Shown here piece by piece: positions 26,207 through 35,948 of a stretch of DNA of 39,228 nt; position 1 is the first letter of the stretch, and each line of letters starts with the position of its first letter. The notes beneath the pieces are model-generated. The model ran no database searches. It had not been told where the DNA came from and worked only from the letters and a program-made list of their open reading frames with translations. A program made the position numbers and the translations under genes. This stretch comes from an uncultured Clostridia bacterium (GTDB taxonomy: Bacteria; Bacillota; Clostridia; Lachnospirales; CAG-274), in contig CALWLD010000021.1 of assembly GCA_944381435.1 (NCBI GenBank), forward strand, positions 1 through 39,228, written 5' to 3'.

Positions 26207-26839
26207 TTAATCTATAGATTTTATAATTAATAAATAACCATTTTTAACGCTAACGCTAGCACAATCTTCTAGCATAACATTACTAATACCTAAAGATTTA
26301 CCTATGTGCATAGTAGCATTATTTAAAGGATATTCAAGCCCTTTTGTGCTAACTCCTTCTACAATAGAGCTAATAGGCATTAGGGATACTAAATCACCCT
26401 TTTTACCCTGTATTTTAAATTCATTTTTTGTAATATTAACTGTGTTTTTGCTATCTATAATAGTGGCTTTTATGTTTTTATCCTCTGCTTTTATTAAAAG
26501 ATTAATGTTAGCAAGGCTATGGTCAAGCCTTGTACCTATCCCACCTAGAATAATTATTTCATCAGGGTTTAACCCTAGGGCAAAATCTATACAAAGCTCC
26601 ATATCTGTTTCATCTTTTTTAGCATCAAATTTTTTAAATACAACATTTTTAGTTTCAAAAAACTGTATTATCTGAGGCACTGAAGAATCTAAATCACCTA
26701 TTATATAATGAGGCAAAATACCTTCGTTAAATAAATATTTGCTTCCACCATCGCAACATATAATCACATCGCTAGGTTTTAATATATCTTGTATAGCATT
26801 GTTATCTATATTGCCATTTCCTATAATTAATATTCGCAT
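26207..26839 (-). CDS. thiN: Thiamine pyrophosphokinase
   Basis: Converts thiamine to thiamine pyrophosphate with ATP. The 210-residue product shows CCDGGSKYLF, IGDLDSS, KKDETDMELC and GGIGTRLDHSLANINLL, the nucleotide- and metal-binding motifs of the family, in the correct order. It follows rpe by 8 nt, in the conserved Bacillota order rsgA-rpe-thiN. No TPP riboswitch was seen upstream. Confidence 0.94.
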   Translation of the reverse strand: MRILIIGNGNIDNNAIQDILKPSDVIICCDGGSKYLFNEGILPHYIIGDLDSSVPQIIQFFETKNVVFKKFDAKKDETDMELCIDFALGLNPDEIIILGGIGTRLDHSLANINLLIKAEDKNIKATIIDSKNTVNITKNEFKIQGKKGDLVSLMPISSIVEGVSTKGLEYPLNNATMHIGKSLGISNVMLEDCASVSVKNGYLLIIKSID

Positions 26840-26847
26840 AATATCAC

Positions 26848-27507
26848 CTAAAATTTTTCAAATATATCTTTATATTGTTTAATAGCTAAGGCTTTATCTT
26901 CTTTTTCAAATATATCAGAGCCAACAACAATAACATCAGCACCTGCTTTTAAAGCTTTTTCCACATTGTCAAGCTTTATACCTCCGTCTATTTCAAGCTC
27001 ACATTTTAAGTTGTTTTCATTTATATATTTTCTAATTTCAGATACTTTTTCTAGGCTATCTTCCATAAATTTTTGACCACCAAATCCTGGCTCAACGCTC
27101 ATTACAAGTACTAAATCTAGGTCTTTTAGGTAAGGTAAAATTTCCTTATAGCTAGTTTTAGGTTTTATAGTCATTCCTACTTTTTTGTTAGCATCTTTTA
27201 TTTTCTTTATTATTTCATTGTGCTTGTCTGTTGCCTCGTAATGAAAGTTTATAATATCACAACCTAAAGATATAAATTCATCTATATATCTTTCAGGTTT
27301 TTCTATCATAAAATGTGCATCTAAGGTTAGGTTTGTAACTTTTCTAATGCTTTTTATAACAGGCATACCTATAGATATATTAGGCACAAACATACCGTCC
27401 ATAACATCTATGTGTACATATTCTATGCCTTCTTTTTCTAATATTTTTATTTCTTCTTCTAGCCTTACAAAATTAGCAGATAATATAGATGGTGATAACT
27501 TAATCAT
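26848..27507 (-). CDS. rpe: Ribulose-phosphate 3-epimerase
   Basis: Interconverts ribulose 5-phosphate and xylulose 5-phosphate in the pentose phosphate pathway. This 219-residue TIM-barrel enzyme has SILSANF, HIDVMDGMFVPN, HFMIEKPE, VMSVEPGFGGQKF and EIDGGI, which carry the metal ligands and catalytic acids. Four nt separate it from rsgA. Confidence 0.97.
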   Translation of the reverse strand: MIKLSPSILSANFVRLEEEIKILEKEGIEYVHIDVMDGMFVPNISIGMPVIKSIRKVTNLTLDAHFMIEKPERYIDEFISLGCDIINFHYEATDKHNEIIKKIKDANKKVGMTIKPKTSYKEILPYLKDLDLVLVMSVEPGFGGQKFMEDSLEKVSEIRKYINENNLKCELEIDGGIKLDNVEKALKAGADVIVVGSDIFEKEDKALAIKQYKDIFEKF

Positions 27508-27511
27508 ATTT

Positions 27512-28372
27512 TTACTTCCTTTCTAATATTTCATTTAATAACCTAACATACCTTTCGTAACGTTCTTTAGGTATAGCTTGTCCTATTTGTTCTTTAATAG
27601 CACAGTTAGGCTCGTGTATATGTTTACAGTCGTAAAATTTACAATCTCCTAAAAATTCTCTAAAATCTTTAAAATAATAGTCTAGGTTGTCTTCTATAAA
27701 TTCCATACTAAGAGAGGTAAACCCTGGAGAATCTACAATATATGTATGTTCCCAAGCCTCCAAAAGCTCTACCTGTCTTGTTGTATGCTTGCCTCTTTCT
27801 ATCTTTTTGCTTATATCTCCTGTTTTTAAGCTAGCATTTGGAAGTATCGCATTTATCAAGCTAGATTTTCCAACCCCTGAAGGACCTGCAAAAACAGTAA
27901 CCTTTTTATCCATAAGCTTTTTTAAATCCTCTATACCTGTGTTATTAAGGGTGCTTGTAAATGCTATTTTATATATATGGCTGTATAAATTTTTTATTAA
28001 ATTTATATCTTCCTCACTAGCTAAATCACATTTGTTAATGCATATTATTATGTTTTCAATATTTTGGCTTTCTGCTAAAACCAAAAACCTATCTAATAAA
28101 TCTATATTAATGTTAGGGCTAATGATAGAAAAAGTAATAACAGCACAATCTATGTTAGCAACACGTGGTCTTATAAGTATGTTTTTACGCTCTAATATTT
28201 CTTCTATAATCCCTTTGTTATCTTCTAACAAAGATATTTTTACATAATCGCCAACAGTTGGTGTTATTTTACTTTTTCTAAATATACCTCTAGCAGAACA
28301 TTCTATAATGCCCTTATCTGTATCTATAAAATATAAACCGCCAACACCTTTTATTATTCTTCCTTGCAACAT
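27512..28372 (-). CDS. rsgA: Small ribosomal subunit biogenesis GTPase RsgA
   Basis: RsgA is a late-acting 30S maturation GTPase. The 286-residue product has an N-terminal OB domain, circularly permuted G motifs (NKCD 113-116, P-loop GPSGVGKS 163-170, DSPG 214-217) and a C-terminal zinc module with C244, C249, a His at 251 or 253, and C257. It heads a seven-gene run. In many Bacillota prkC (pknB) lies directly upstream; here the upstream neighbour is a divergent S-layer gene. A promoter sits at 28404-28432. Confidence 0.95.
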   Translation of the reverse strand: MLQGRIIKGVGGLYFIDTDKGIIECSARGIFRKSKITPTVGDYVKISLLEDNKGIIEEILERKNILIRPRVANIDCAVITFSIISPNINIDLLDRFLVLAESQNIENIIICINKCDLASEEDINLIKNLYSHIYKIAFTSTLNNTGIEDLKKLMDKKVTVFAGPSGVGKSSLINAILPNASLKTGDISKKIERGKHTTRQVELLEAWEHTYIVDSPGFTSLSMEFIEDNLDYYFKDFREFLGDCKFYDCKHIHEPNCAIKEQIGQAIPKERYERYVRLLNEILERK

Positions 28373-28403
28373 ATATACCTCGCTAATTTTTCTTATGGTA
28401 AAT

Positions 28404-28432
28404 ATTATATAATATTATTAAATTTTATACAA
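28404..28432 (-). promoter_or_regulatory. Promoter for the rsgA-led operon
   Basis: TTGTAT (28432-28427) and TATAAT (28409-28404), 17 nt apart on the minus strand; transcription would begin about 25 nt before rsgA. Confidence 0.55.
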
Positions 28433-28653
28433 TATAAAATTAATTAAATTTAAAAATTTAAAGTAAAATAAATATATTATTATTAGATGTAAATTTAAGT
28501 CACTTTAAGCATTTTTATATATTTATCTTACATTTTCATACTTTTGGTATTTAATAACAAGTTTATATATGTATATGTACGTATATTTGTTAAATTTTTA
28601 CAAATGTATACCTAATTTATTTTGTTAATTTTACACTAATTATTTTTTTCTTA
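28433..28653. other. AT-rich divergent intergenic region upstream of the S-layer gene
   Basis: No open frame or RNA gene was seen. The region contains two similar TTTGTTAA...TTTTACA elements (28586-28602 and 28621-28635) starting 35 nt apart just upstream of the S-layer gene promoter, and T-rich stretches that could act as an UP element. Confidence 0.6.
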
Positions 28654-28682
28654 TTGACTTTTTTATATTTTAATCTTACAAT
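28654..28682 (+). promoter_or_regulatory. Strong promoter for the SLH-domain protein gene
   Basis: TTGACT (28654-28659) and TACAAT (28677-28682) have the ideal 17-nt spacing; each hexamer differs from consensus by one base. A T-rich run (TATTTTTTTCTT) lies directly upstream. The leader would be about 75 nt and ends in AGGAGG before ATG 28762. Confidence 0.7.
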
Positions 28683-28761
28683 ATTATTATACAGAAAAAT
28701 AATGTATATTTTATGTTTATTTTGCATTATTTTATCTTTATATAAATTAGGAGGTTTTAAA

Positions 28762-31206
28762 ATGAAAAGAAATTTATACAATAATTCTTTAAAAGCAATC
28801 GCTATCGGTATGGCTGTTGCTATGGGGGGTTCTACTGCTATTAGTGGTGTTGTTAATAGTGCTGTTGTAGCTTATGCAGAAGCTCCAGATTTTACTGCTT
28901 CAGCAGAAAAATCTGTTAATGATTTAAAATTAACTCTTACAGGTAATAGTGCTAAAAATTTTAATCATTCAGGCGGGTCTTTAACTGCATTAAAAATAAC
29001 TAGTGGAGATGGTTCTGTAGTTTATGTTGATAGTTCAAATCCTACAAGCGATGGAATAACTTTAGGTGAAGCTTCTAGCTCTAATACTTTAGAAATAACT
29101 GTACCTAAGGCTCAACTTAAAAATTTAACAGGTGAGGAAACTGAATTAAAAATAGTAACTCTTACAAGTAGTGATGTAACATTTGATAGCTCTAATTTAA
29201 ATATAGCATCACCTGAAGATGGTGTTGTAGTTACTGTTAGTGGTAGTTTAGGTATTGATGTTGTTAAACCTACTATTAAAAGTGGTGTTGTTGAGAATGC
29301 TAACAAAAAAGAAATCGTTTTAACTTTTAGCGAAAACATTAAGGCAGAAACTGCTCCAACAGCTACAGATTTCACTGTTAAAGTTGGTTCTGATAGCCAA
29401 AAAGACAATGTTGTTACTGCTGTAAATTTTGCTACTACTGCTACAGGTAATACTGCAACATTAACTTTAACTGATGACATAGTGAACACTGACGTTATAA
29501 AATTAACTTATACAAATTCTGGTAACAATATAACTGATGATGCAGGTAATGTACTTGAAAATGTAAGTGAGGCTATTGCTATTACTAATAACGTTGCAGC
29601 TCCAAACCAAGCCCCTACTATTTCAACAGGTGTTATAGAAAATGCTAAACCTAGCGAAATAGTTTTAACATTTAGCGAAAACATTAAAGTTTCAGCTGAA
29701 GATAGACAACCTGCTAAAGAAGATTTCACTGTTATGGTAGGTGAGCAAAAAGTTAATGTTACAGGTATTTCTAAAATTTCGACTACTGCTGATAGCTCAG
29801 CTGTTACTTTAACATTAGAAAAAGCTGTAAGCAAAGGTGACTTAGTTACAGTTGCTTATGTAAAAGGTACTAACCCTATTCAAGATGCAGATGGTGCTGA
29901 TTTAGAAAATACATATTCACCTGTAAGCATTACTAACAATGTACAAAATGAAATAGTTAGCGTTACAAACACTAACGGAACATATACTTTTGTAAAAAAT
30001 GAAGATGGTAAAAGTGTTACTTTAACAGGTTTCTCTAAAACAACTGTTAAATCAAGAGCTACTAACACTGTTAAATTTGAAAACGGTGTACTTACAGAAA
30101 ATGATAAAACATATAACTTAACTGCTATTGGTGATGGTTCTAACTCTTTAAGCGAAATTGATAATAAAGCTTTAGAAAATAACACTAAATATGTAACAAC
30201 AGTAAAAGCAAACGCATTTAAAGGTGCTACTAACCTTACAAGCATAAACTTAGAAAGCGTTACATCTATAGGTTCTAACGCATTTAATGGTTGTACAAGC
30301 TTAAAAGAAGTTAAATTAGGTACTAACAACGGTAACAAAGCTATAGATATACCTACAAATGCATTTAACGGTTGTTCTGCTCTTTCTAAAGTAGAAACTA
30401 ACACAGCTAGCCAAGATAAAGTTAATGATGCTGTTAAAGAATCTGGTAGCAAAGATGTAACAGTTACTGTTCCTAGCAATAACAATAACAATAGTTCTAG
30501 CGGTGGTAGCTCTGGCGGTGGTGCTGTTATAAACGCTAAACCTAACGATACAACTACAGAAGGTACAAGCTCACAAGAAACTACATCTACACCTATTGTA
30601 GAAGATAAAGACCTTACTTTAGATGTTATCAGCTTACCTAGCGTAGAAGGTGAAGCTAAAGTGTTTGGCGATGTAGATGCTAACCATTGGGCAAAAGCTC
30701 ATATTGATAAATTATCTACTGCTGGCGTTATAAACGGTGCTAATGGTATGTTTAACCCTAACGGTCAAACTAAACGTGCTGATGTTACAATTATGCTTGT
30801 TAATCTTTTAGGCTTAAGCCCAGAGGCTAACAATAAATTTGCTGATGTAAACCCTAGTGCTTATTATGCTCCTTATGTAGGTACTGCATCTACTTATGGT
30901 ATCGTAAATGGTTCTAACGGTATGTTTAATCCAGAAGGTATCATTTCAAGACAAGATACTATGGTTATGATAGCACAAATCTTAAAATCTTTAGATTTAA
31001 ACGTTAATACAGATGCTACTGTATTAAATCAATTTAGCGATGCAAGCAAAGTTGCTCCTTATGCTAACGAAAGCGTTGCTATCTTAGTAAATTCTGGTAT
31101 CATTTCTGGTAACAACGGTAAATTAAATCCAACATCTCCTGTTACTAGAGCAGAAATGGCTACTATTATGTCTAAATTATATGATGTTTTAGCAGAAGCT
31201 AAATAA
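28762..31206 (+). CDS. Secreted SLH-domain protein with Ig-like repeats (S-layer type)
   Basis: The start is ATG 28762, 6 nt after GGAGGT, because the next upstream in-frame start overlaps the promoter. The 814-residue product has a signal peptide (about 1-39, KRNLYNNSLKAIAIGM..., likely cut after AVVAYA). Two Ig-like repeats follow, about 170-278 and 284-393, sharing IVLTFSENIK. Next come a leucine-rich BspA-type region (about 450-550, NAFKG.TNLTSINL), a Ser/Gly/Asn/Thr linker (570-612), and three SLH domains (634-685, 692-743, 757-810) that would bind pyruvylated or other secondary wall polymers. The strong promoter and Shine-Dalgarno suggest abundant expression, consistent with a main S-layer or surface protein; the binding partner is unknown. 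Codon use looks more selective than in neighbouring genes. Confidence 0.92.
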   Translation: MKRNLYNNSLKAIAIGMAVAMGGSTAISGVVNSAVVAYAEAPDFTASAEKSVNDLKLTLTGNSAKNFNHSGGSLTALKITSGDGSVVYVDSSNPTSDGITLGEASSSNTLEITVPKAQLKNLTGEETELKIVTLTSSDVTFDSSNLNIASPEDGVVVTVSGSLGIDVVKPTIKSGVVENANKKEIVLTFSENIKAETAPTATDFTVKVGSDSQKDNVVTAVNFATTATGNTATLTLTDDIVNTDVIKLTYTNSGNNITDDAGNVLENVSEAIAITNNVAAPNQAPTISTGVIENAKPSEIVLTFSENIKVSAEDRQPAKEDFTVMVGEQKVNVTGISKISTTADSSAVTLTLEKAVSKGDLVTVAYVKGTNPIQDADGADLENTYSPVSITNNVQNEIVSVTNTNGTYTFVKNEDGKSVTLTGFSKTTVKSRATNTVKFENGVLTENDKTYNLTAIGDGSNSLSEIDNKALENNTKYVTTVKANAFKGATNLTSINLESVTSIGSNAFNGCTSLKEVKLGTNNGNKAIDIPTNAFNGCSALSKVETNTASQDKVNDAVKESGSKDVTVTVPSNNNNNSSSGGSSGGGAVINAKPNDTTTEGTSSQETTSTPIVEDKDLTLDVISLPSVEGEAKVFGDVDANHWAKAHIDKLSTAGVINGANGMFNPNGQTKRADVTIMLVNLLGLSPEANNKFADVNPSAYYAPYVGTASTYGIVNGSNGMFNPEGIISRQDTMVMIAQILKSLDLNVNTDATVLNQFSDASKVAPYANESVAILVNSGIISGNNGKLNPTSPVTRAEMATIMSKLYDVLAEAK

Positions 31207-31238
31207 TCTAACTATTAAAATTTAATAAATATTTATAT

Positions 31239-31279
31239 AAAACAAGTACTTCCTTATCTTGAGTGAAGTGCTTGTTTTT
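31239..31279 (+). terminator. Rho-independent terminator of the SLH gene
   Basis: A 14-bp stem (31239-31252 with 31265-31278, one T-G pair) and 12-nt loop, with a run of T at its 3' side; it begins 32 nt after the stop codon. Confidence 0.85.
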
Positions 31280-31424
31280 ATATTATAAAATAATATATAA
31301 GTTTAACTAACCTATATTTTATAAATCCACGTTTATTATAGCATTATATACAGAACGGTATACTGGGTTAGAAACTTTACCCAACTTGAATTTAATATAA
31401 AAACATATAAATTTGAAGAATAAC

Positions 31425-31453
31425 AAAAAAGGCTATAGACAAAGCCTATAGCC
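31425..31453 (-). terminator. Rho-independent terminator after the zinc peptidase
   Basis: An 8-bp stem GGCTATAG/CTATAGCC with a 7-nt loop (31431-31453), followed on the minus strand by six T (31430-31425). It ends the priA-def-fmt-peptidase transcript. Confidence 0.85.
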
Positions 31454-31486
31454 AAAAATATCCTTAAATAAGTTAAAGCAATATTT

Positions 31487-32194
31487 TTAATTTTCTCTGC
31501 TATTTAAAATAGCCAATAACCTTAATAATTGTAATATACCTGTTAAAGCTGCTGCAACATAAGTTAAAGCTGCTGCGCTTAAAACCTTTTTAGAGCCACC
31601 TATCTCACTTTTTTGTAAGAAAGAGTATTCTTCTAACATATCTAAAGCTCTTTTAGATGCATTAAACTCCACAGGTAAAGTTATTATTTGAAAAATAACA
31701 ACAGCAGTAAATAAAAATATACCTATTTTTAGCATTAAAATACTACTACCCATAAATCCAAATATTAATCCTATTGTAATCAAAAACCAAGATAACTTTG
31801 AGCTAATTCCAACAATAGGAGCAATGCTACTTCTAATATTAAGAGGTACATAGCCATAATGATGTTGTATAGCGTGGCCTACCTCGTGAGCTGCAACGCT
31901 TAAAGAAGCAATGCTATTTCCTTTATAAATATCTTGTGATAACCTTACAACCTTTTTTGTAGGGTCGTAATGGTCTGTTAGCCTACCACCTACCATTTCC
32001 ACAGTAACATCGGATATACCAGCAATTCTTAAAAGATCTCTAGCAACATCTGCACCTACTAAACCTTTGCTATTTTGAACACGAGAATAATGGCTATAGG
32101 CTGCATTAACTTTCATTTGAGCAATGCTAGCGATTATTATACCTGGTATTATTATAAACATTGTGGGGTCAAAAAATATTCCATATGGATACAT
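31487..32194 (-). CDS. Zinc metallopeptidase, YugP family (PF04298)
   Basis: A membrane-associated putative zinc peptidase of 235 residues, of unknown substrate. The HEXXH zinc site is seen as AAHEVGHAIQH at about 101-111. Hydrophobic segments lie near 10-28, 125-165 and 205-230. I take ATG 32194 as the start, because the in-frame TTG at 32206 lies inside the purine-rich AAAAAAGGTTGG ribosome-binding region. It follows fmt by about 69 nt and ends the operon; in related Clostridia it often lies between fmt and rsmB. Confidence 0.88.
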   Translation of the reverse strand: MYPYGIFFDPTMFIIIPGIIIASIAQMKVNAAYSHYSRVQNSKGLVGADVARDLLRIAGISDVTVEMVGGRLTDHYDPTKKVVRLSQDIYKGNSIASLSVAAHEVGHAIQHHYGYVPLNIRSSIAPIVGISSKLSWFLITIGLIFGFMGSSILMLKIGIFLFTAVVIFQIITLPVEFNASKRALDMLEEYSFLQKSEIGGSKKVLSAAALTYVAAALTGILQLLRLLAILNSREN

Positions 32195-32263
32195 AATAAA
32201 CACCAACCTTTTTTATTTTTACAATTAAAAGTATTTCGCTAAATTTTTAGCTTAATAAATATT

Positions 32264-33190
32264 TTAGCATAAAATTATATTTTTTTCAATAGTATGCCCT
32301 CTCAAATAATCAGATGTTTTCATTTTTTTACCACCTTTTGCTTGCATCTCTTTTATTATTATAGCAGTATCTTTTGTTTTAACAACAAAACCATCTTTTT
32401 GTATATCAACAATTTCTCCAACATTACCATCATAACCTGTTATTTCTTCTGCATCTATTATTTTAAAGGTTTCATCTTTATATATAGTATAAGCCATAGG
32501 CACAGGATTAATACCTCTTATTAAATTTATTATATCTTTTGTGTTGTTATTCCAGTTTATATGTCCTAAATCTTTTGTTATCATAGGTGCGTATGTTGCT
32601 TTATCATCATCTTGTTTTATAGCGTTTACCTCACCTTTTTCTATTAAATCTATAGCTTTAATAAGTGCTTTAGCACCTACTATGCTCATTTTGTTATGAA
32701 GGGTTTCATAAGTTTCTTTAGGCTCTATGATTATTTCTTCTTTCAAAATCATATCACCTGTATCCATACCCTTTTCCATATACATAATAGTTACGCCTGT
32801 TTTTTCTTCACCATTTATTATGGACCATTGTATAGGTGCAGCACCTCTATATTTAGGAAGTAATGACCCGTGAACGTTTATACATCTATATTTTGGTATA
32901 TTTAAAATTTCTTCAGATAATATCTGTCCATAAGCAACTACTACAAATAAATCTGCATCTATCTCTTTTAATATTTTAACAAATTCTTCATCTTTTATTT
33001 TTTCAGGCTGATAAATTTTTTCTATACCATTATCAAGTGCAAATTGCTTTACAGGCGTATTAACTAACTTTTTACCTCTGCCCTTTGGCTTATCTGGTTG
33101 CGATACAACCGCCACAACATTATGATGTTTTATAAGCTCTTTTAAGCTTTCCACAGCAAAATCTGGTGTACCCATAAAAACTATGTTCAA
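32264..33190 (-). CDS. fmt: Methionyl-tRNA formyltransferase
   Basis: Formylates the amino group of initiator Met-tRNA. I place the start at TTG 33190, 8 nt after AAGGAG, giving 308 residues beginning MNIVFMGTPDFAV as in other Fmt proteins; the in-frame GTG at 33199 overlaps the ribosome-binding site. The formyl-folate binding block is GSLLPKYRGAAPIQWSIING, with the catalytic N/H/D set, and DTGDMI follows. The C-terminal tRNA-binding domain starts near 205. It lies 12 nt after def, the usual pairing that adds and later removes the formyl group. Confidence 0.94.
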   Translation of the reverse strand: MNIVFMGTPDFAVESLKELIKHHNVVAVVSQPDKPKGRGKKLVNTPVKQFALDNGIEKIYQPEKIKDEEFVKILKEIDADLFVVVAYGQILSEEILNIPKYRCINVHGSLLPKYRGAAPIQWSIINGEEKTGVTIMYMEKGMDTGDMILKEEIIIEPKETYETLHNKMSIVGAKALIKAIDLIEKGEVNAIKQDDDKATYAPMITKDLGHINWNNNTKDIINLIRGINPVPMAYTIYKDETFKIIDAEEITGYDGNVGEIVDIQKDGFVVKTKDTAIIIKEMQAKGGKKMKTSDYLRGHTIEKNIILC

Positions 33191-33202
33191 AAAAATCACT
33201 CC

Positions 33203-33658
33203 TTATACTTCTTCTATCTCACCTTCTACTTTATCTATATAAAGTATACCGTCAAGATGGTCTATTTCGTGGCATAAAGCTCTTGCCATAAGCTCCTCAC
33301 CTTCTACTATTATTTTTTCACCATCTCTATTTAAAGCTTCAACTTTGCAATAATTAGGTCTTGTAACGTTACCTGCTTTGCCAGGAACACTAAGGCAACC
33401 TTCTTCTCCAAATTGCTCTCCGTCTGTTTCTATGATAACAGGGTTTATAAGCTCAATTATGCCATCACCTATATCTATAACTACAACACGTCTTAAAACT
33501 CCAATTTGAGGTGCAGCAAGCCCAACACCATTAGCATCATACATAGTATCTGCCATATCATCTAAAAGTTCTAATATTTTATCATTTATTTCTTTTACTT
33601 CTTTTGATTTTTTTCTAAGTACCTCATCTGTTGATAACCTAATATTTCTAAGTGCCAT
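33203..33658 (-). CDS. def: Peptide deformylase
   Basis: Removes the formyl group from new proteins. The 151-residue product has all three metal-site motifs: [10 protein letters not shown] (44-53), EEGCLSVPG with C88, and HEIDH with H130, E131 and H134. AAGGAGG precedes ATG 33658. It lies between priA (13 nt) and fmt. Confidence 0.97.
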   Translation of the reverse strand: MALRNIRLSTDEVLRKKSKEVKEINDKILELLDDMADTMYDANGVGLAAPQIGVLRRVVVIDIGDGIIELINPVIIETDGEQFGEEGCLSVPGKAGNVTRPNYCKVEALNRDGEKIIVEGEELMARALCHEIDHLDGILYIDKVEGEIEEV

Positions 33659-33671
33659 ATTTTTCCTCCTT

Positions 33672-35897
33672 TTATTGTATATAGTTAGGGTTTAAGCTTA
33701 ATATAATGTTTATTTTGCTTGTGTCCATCTTATTTTTTAAAATATCTACACAATATATAACAAAATTTTTAAGCCTTTCTTCTTCCCCTGCTTTTATTAT
33801 TATTTTATATCTAAATTGTTTGTTTAGTTTATAAATATATGCTTTTGCTACATCTGATATATAAAAATTAGTTTTTTGATTATAATAAGACATAACGCTA
33901 TGTAAAAAATTTATAGCCTTTATAACCATATTTTCATTTTCTCCACTTATCATTATAAAAAATATGTTAGAAAAAGGTGGATAAAACATTGTTTTTCTTT
34001 CTAATATTTCTTTTTCATAAAATCCTTTATAATCATTATTTTTAGCAAACTTTATGCTATAATGCTCTGGAGTATAAGTTTGTATAAAAACTTTTCCTTT
34101 AATATCTGCCCTTCCTGCTCTTCCTGCAACTTGGGTTAAAATTTGAAATGTATTTTCACTACTTTTGTAATCTCCTGTGTTCAAAGTAATATCTGCCGAT
34201 ATAACACCAACTAAAGATACTTTAGGAAAATCTAAGCCTTTAGCTATCATTTGAGTACCTATTAATATATCTGCTTTATGGTTTTTAAAGTCTTCTAATA
34301 TATCTTGGTGGCTATTTTTCTTAGATGTTGTGTCCATATCCATACGCATAACTCTAGCATCTTTAAAATATTTCTTTATTTGTTCTTCTATTTTTTGAGT
34401 TCCAACACCAAAATATTTTATATATTTAGAATTACAACTAGGGCAATTTTCTGGAACATTTTGTATATCATTACAATAATGACATATTAACCTATGCTCT
34501 TTTAAGTGATATGTGTAACTTACGTTACAGTTTTTACACTCCATAACATATCCACACTTTCTACAAGATACAAAGGTAGAATGTCCTCTTCTATTTAAAA
34601 AAAGTATGGTTTGCATATTGTTTTTTAAATTTTCTTTAATAGCTTCAAAAAGTGGTATGCTAAATATAGACATATTGCCTCTTTCTAGCTCTTTTCTCAT
34701 ATCTATTATGTTTATATCAGGCATATTTTTATTAACTCTTGTATTAATTGTAACAAGCTCATATTCCTTGTTGCTAGCCTTATAATATGTTTCTATGCTA
34801 GGCGTCGCACTGCCAAGAAGAAGAGTAGCCTTTGTTAGCTTGCATATTTCCTCTGCTATTTCTTTTACATTATATTTAGGCGTACTTTCAGATTTATAAG
34901 TGGCTTCGTGTTCTTCATCAATTATTATTATACCTAAATTTTCAAAAGGTGTAAATATGGCAGACCTAGCTCCTACCATTATTTGAGTTTGTCCATCTTT
35001 AGCCTTTTTCCATTGGTCAAATCGTTCTCCATCGCTTAATCTAGAATGGGTAACGCTAACTTTTTCACCAAATCTACCTATAAATCTTTCAACAGTTTGA
35101 GGGGTTAAAGCTATTTCTGGTACAAGCACAATAGCTTGCTTATTTTGCTTTAAAACTTCATCTATTAGCTGTAAATATATTTCTGTTTTCCCGCTACCTG
35201 TTACGCCGTGTAAAAGAATTGGCTTATTTTCATCGCTTCCTATTTTGGTTTTTATAAAATTAAAAGCTTCTTGTTGCTCTTCATTTAATTTAAGGTTTAT
35301 TGTTTTATCATATTTTTCAATATTTATAGCATTTCTATTTATCTTTTTAGTGGTTATTTTTATAACACCATTTTTTTCTAATGTTTGTATAGGGCTTAAG
35401 CTAATATTTAATAAATTTTTTATTTCATAAACACTGGCATTATCATTTTTTAATAAAAATTTTAAAACTTTACTTTGTTGATTATCTTTTTTTAATATTT
35501 TATCAATTAATGTATAAATATCTTTGTTTTCATAATTTATGTTGGCATATCTATTAGTTTTATCTTGCATTATTTTAGGCATAATACATTGCAAACACTC
35601 TGATAAGCTACAGTAATACTTATCTTTCATAAATTTAGCAAGCCTTATCATATTTTCGTTAAATATACTATAGCTATCTGGCAAACTATGTATTTGTTTA
35701 ATGCTGTTATAGTCTATATCTGTAGTATCAGTAAAGCCTATAATATATCCTTCTCTCATACGGTTTCCTTTACCAAAAGGCACAATAACTCTCATACCTA
35801 TTAAAATATTTTCTTTTAAACTATCAGGAACCATATAATGAAAAATTTTATCTACATTTTTATTTGTTATATCTATAATTATTTCTGCAAACATCAT
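33672..35897 (-). CDS. priA: Primosomal protein N', helicase PriA
   Basis: PriA restarts stalled replication forks. The 741-residue product has the 3'-DNA-binding domain (1-105), a winged-helix region, Walker A GVTGSGKT at 231-238, DEEH at 327-330, two zinc modules in the region about 440-495 ([21 protein letters not shown]), and helicase motifs [12 protein letters not shown] and [10 protein letters not shown]. Two adjacent ATG codons lie at the start; the first (35897) has the best spacing from AAGGTGG. The usual coaBC neighbour between rpoZ and priA is absent. Confidence 0.96.
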   Translation of the reverse strand: MMFAEIIIDITNKNVDKIFHYMVPDSLKENILIGMRVIVPFGKGNRMREGYIIGFTDTTDIDYNSIKQIHSLPDSYSIFNENMIRLAKFMKDKYYCSLSECLQCIMPKIMQDKTNRYANINYENKDIYTLIDKILKKDNQQSKVLKFLLKNDNASVYEIKNLLNISLSPIQTLEKNGVIKITTKKINRNAINIEKYDKTINLKLNEEQQEAFNFIKTKIGSDENKPILLHGVTGSGKTEIYLQLIDEVLKQNKQAIVLVPEIALTPQTVERFIGRFGEKVSVTHSRLSDGERFDQWKKAKDGQTQIMVGARSAIFTPFENLGIIIIDEEHEATYKSESTPKYNVKEIAEEICKLTKATLLLGSATPSIETYYKASNKEYELVTINTRVNKNMPDINIIDMRKELERGNMSIFSIPLFEAIKENLKNNMQTILFLNRRGHSTFVSCRKCGYVMECKNCNVSYTYHLKEHRLICHYCNDIQNVPENCPSCNSKYIKYFGVGTQKIEEQIKKYFKDARVMRMDMDTTSKKNSHQDILEDFKNHKADILIGTQMIAKGLDFPKVSLVGVISADITLNTGDYKSSENTFQILTQVAGRAGRADIKGKVFIQTYTPEHYSIKFAKNNDYKGFYEKEILERKTMFYPPFSNIFFIMISGENENMVIKAINFLHSVMSYYNQKTNFYISDVAKAYIYKLNKQFRYKIIIKAGEEERLKNFVIYCVDILKNKMDTSKINIILSLNPNYIQ

Positions 35898-35948
35898 AAA
35901 TTTTCCACCTTATTATAAGCTTTAATGTATATAATTATATAAAGACTT

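Noticed and set aside
26840..28372. TPP riboswitch for thiN
   Set aside because: thiN is inside an operon with 8-nt spacing and no thi-box sequence was seen.
28654..28761. N-terminal extension of the SLH gene to the upstream in-frame start
   Set aside because: It overlaps the predicted -35/-10 promoter and lacks a Shine-Dalgarno; the downstream ATG has GGAGGT and begins a normal signal peptide.
29112..30491. Three minus-strand open frames (125, 108 and 203 codons) inside the SLH gene
   Set aside because: They are antisense shadows of a repetitive, codon-biased gene; none has a Shine-Dalgarno or a recognisable fold, and the plus strand explains the sequence fully.
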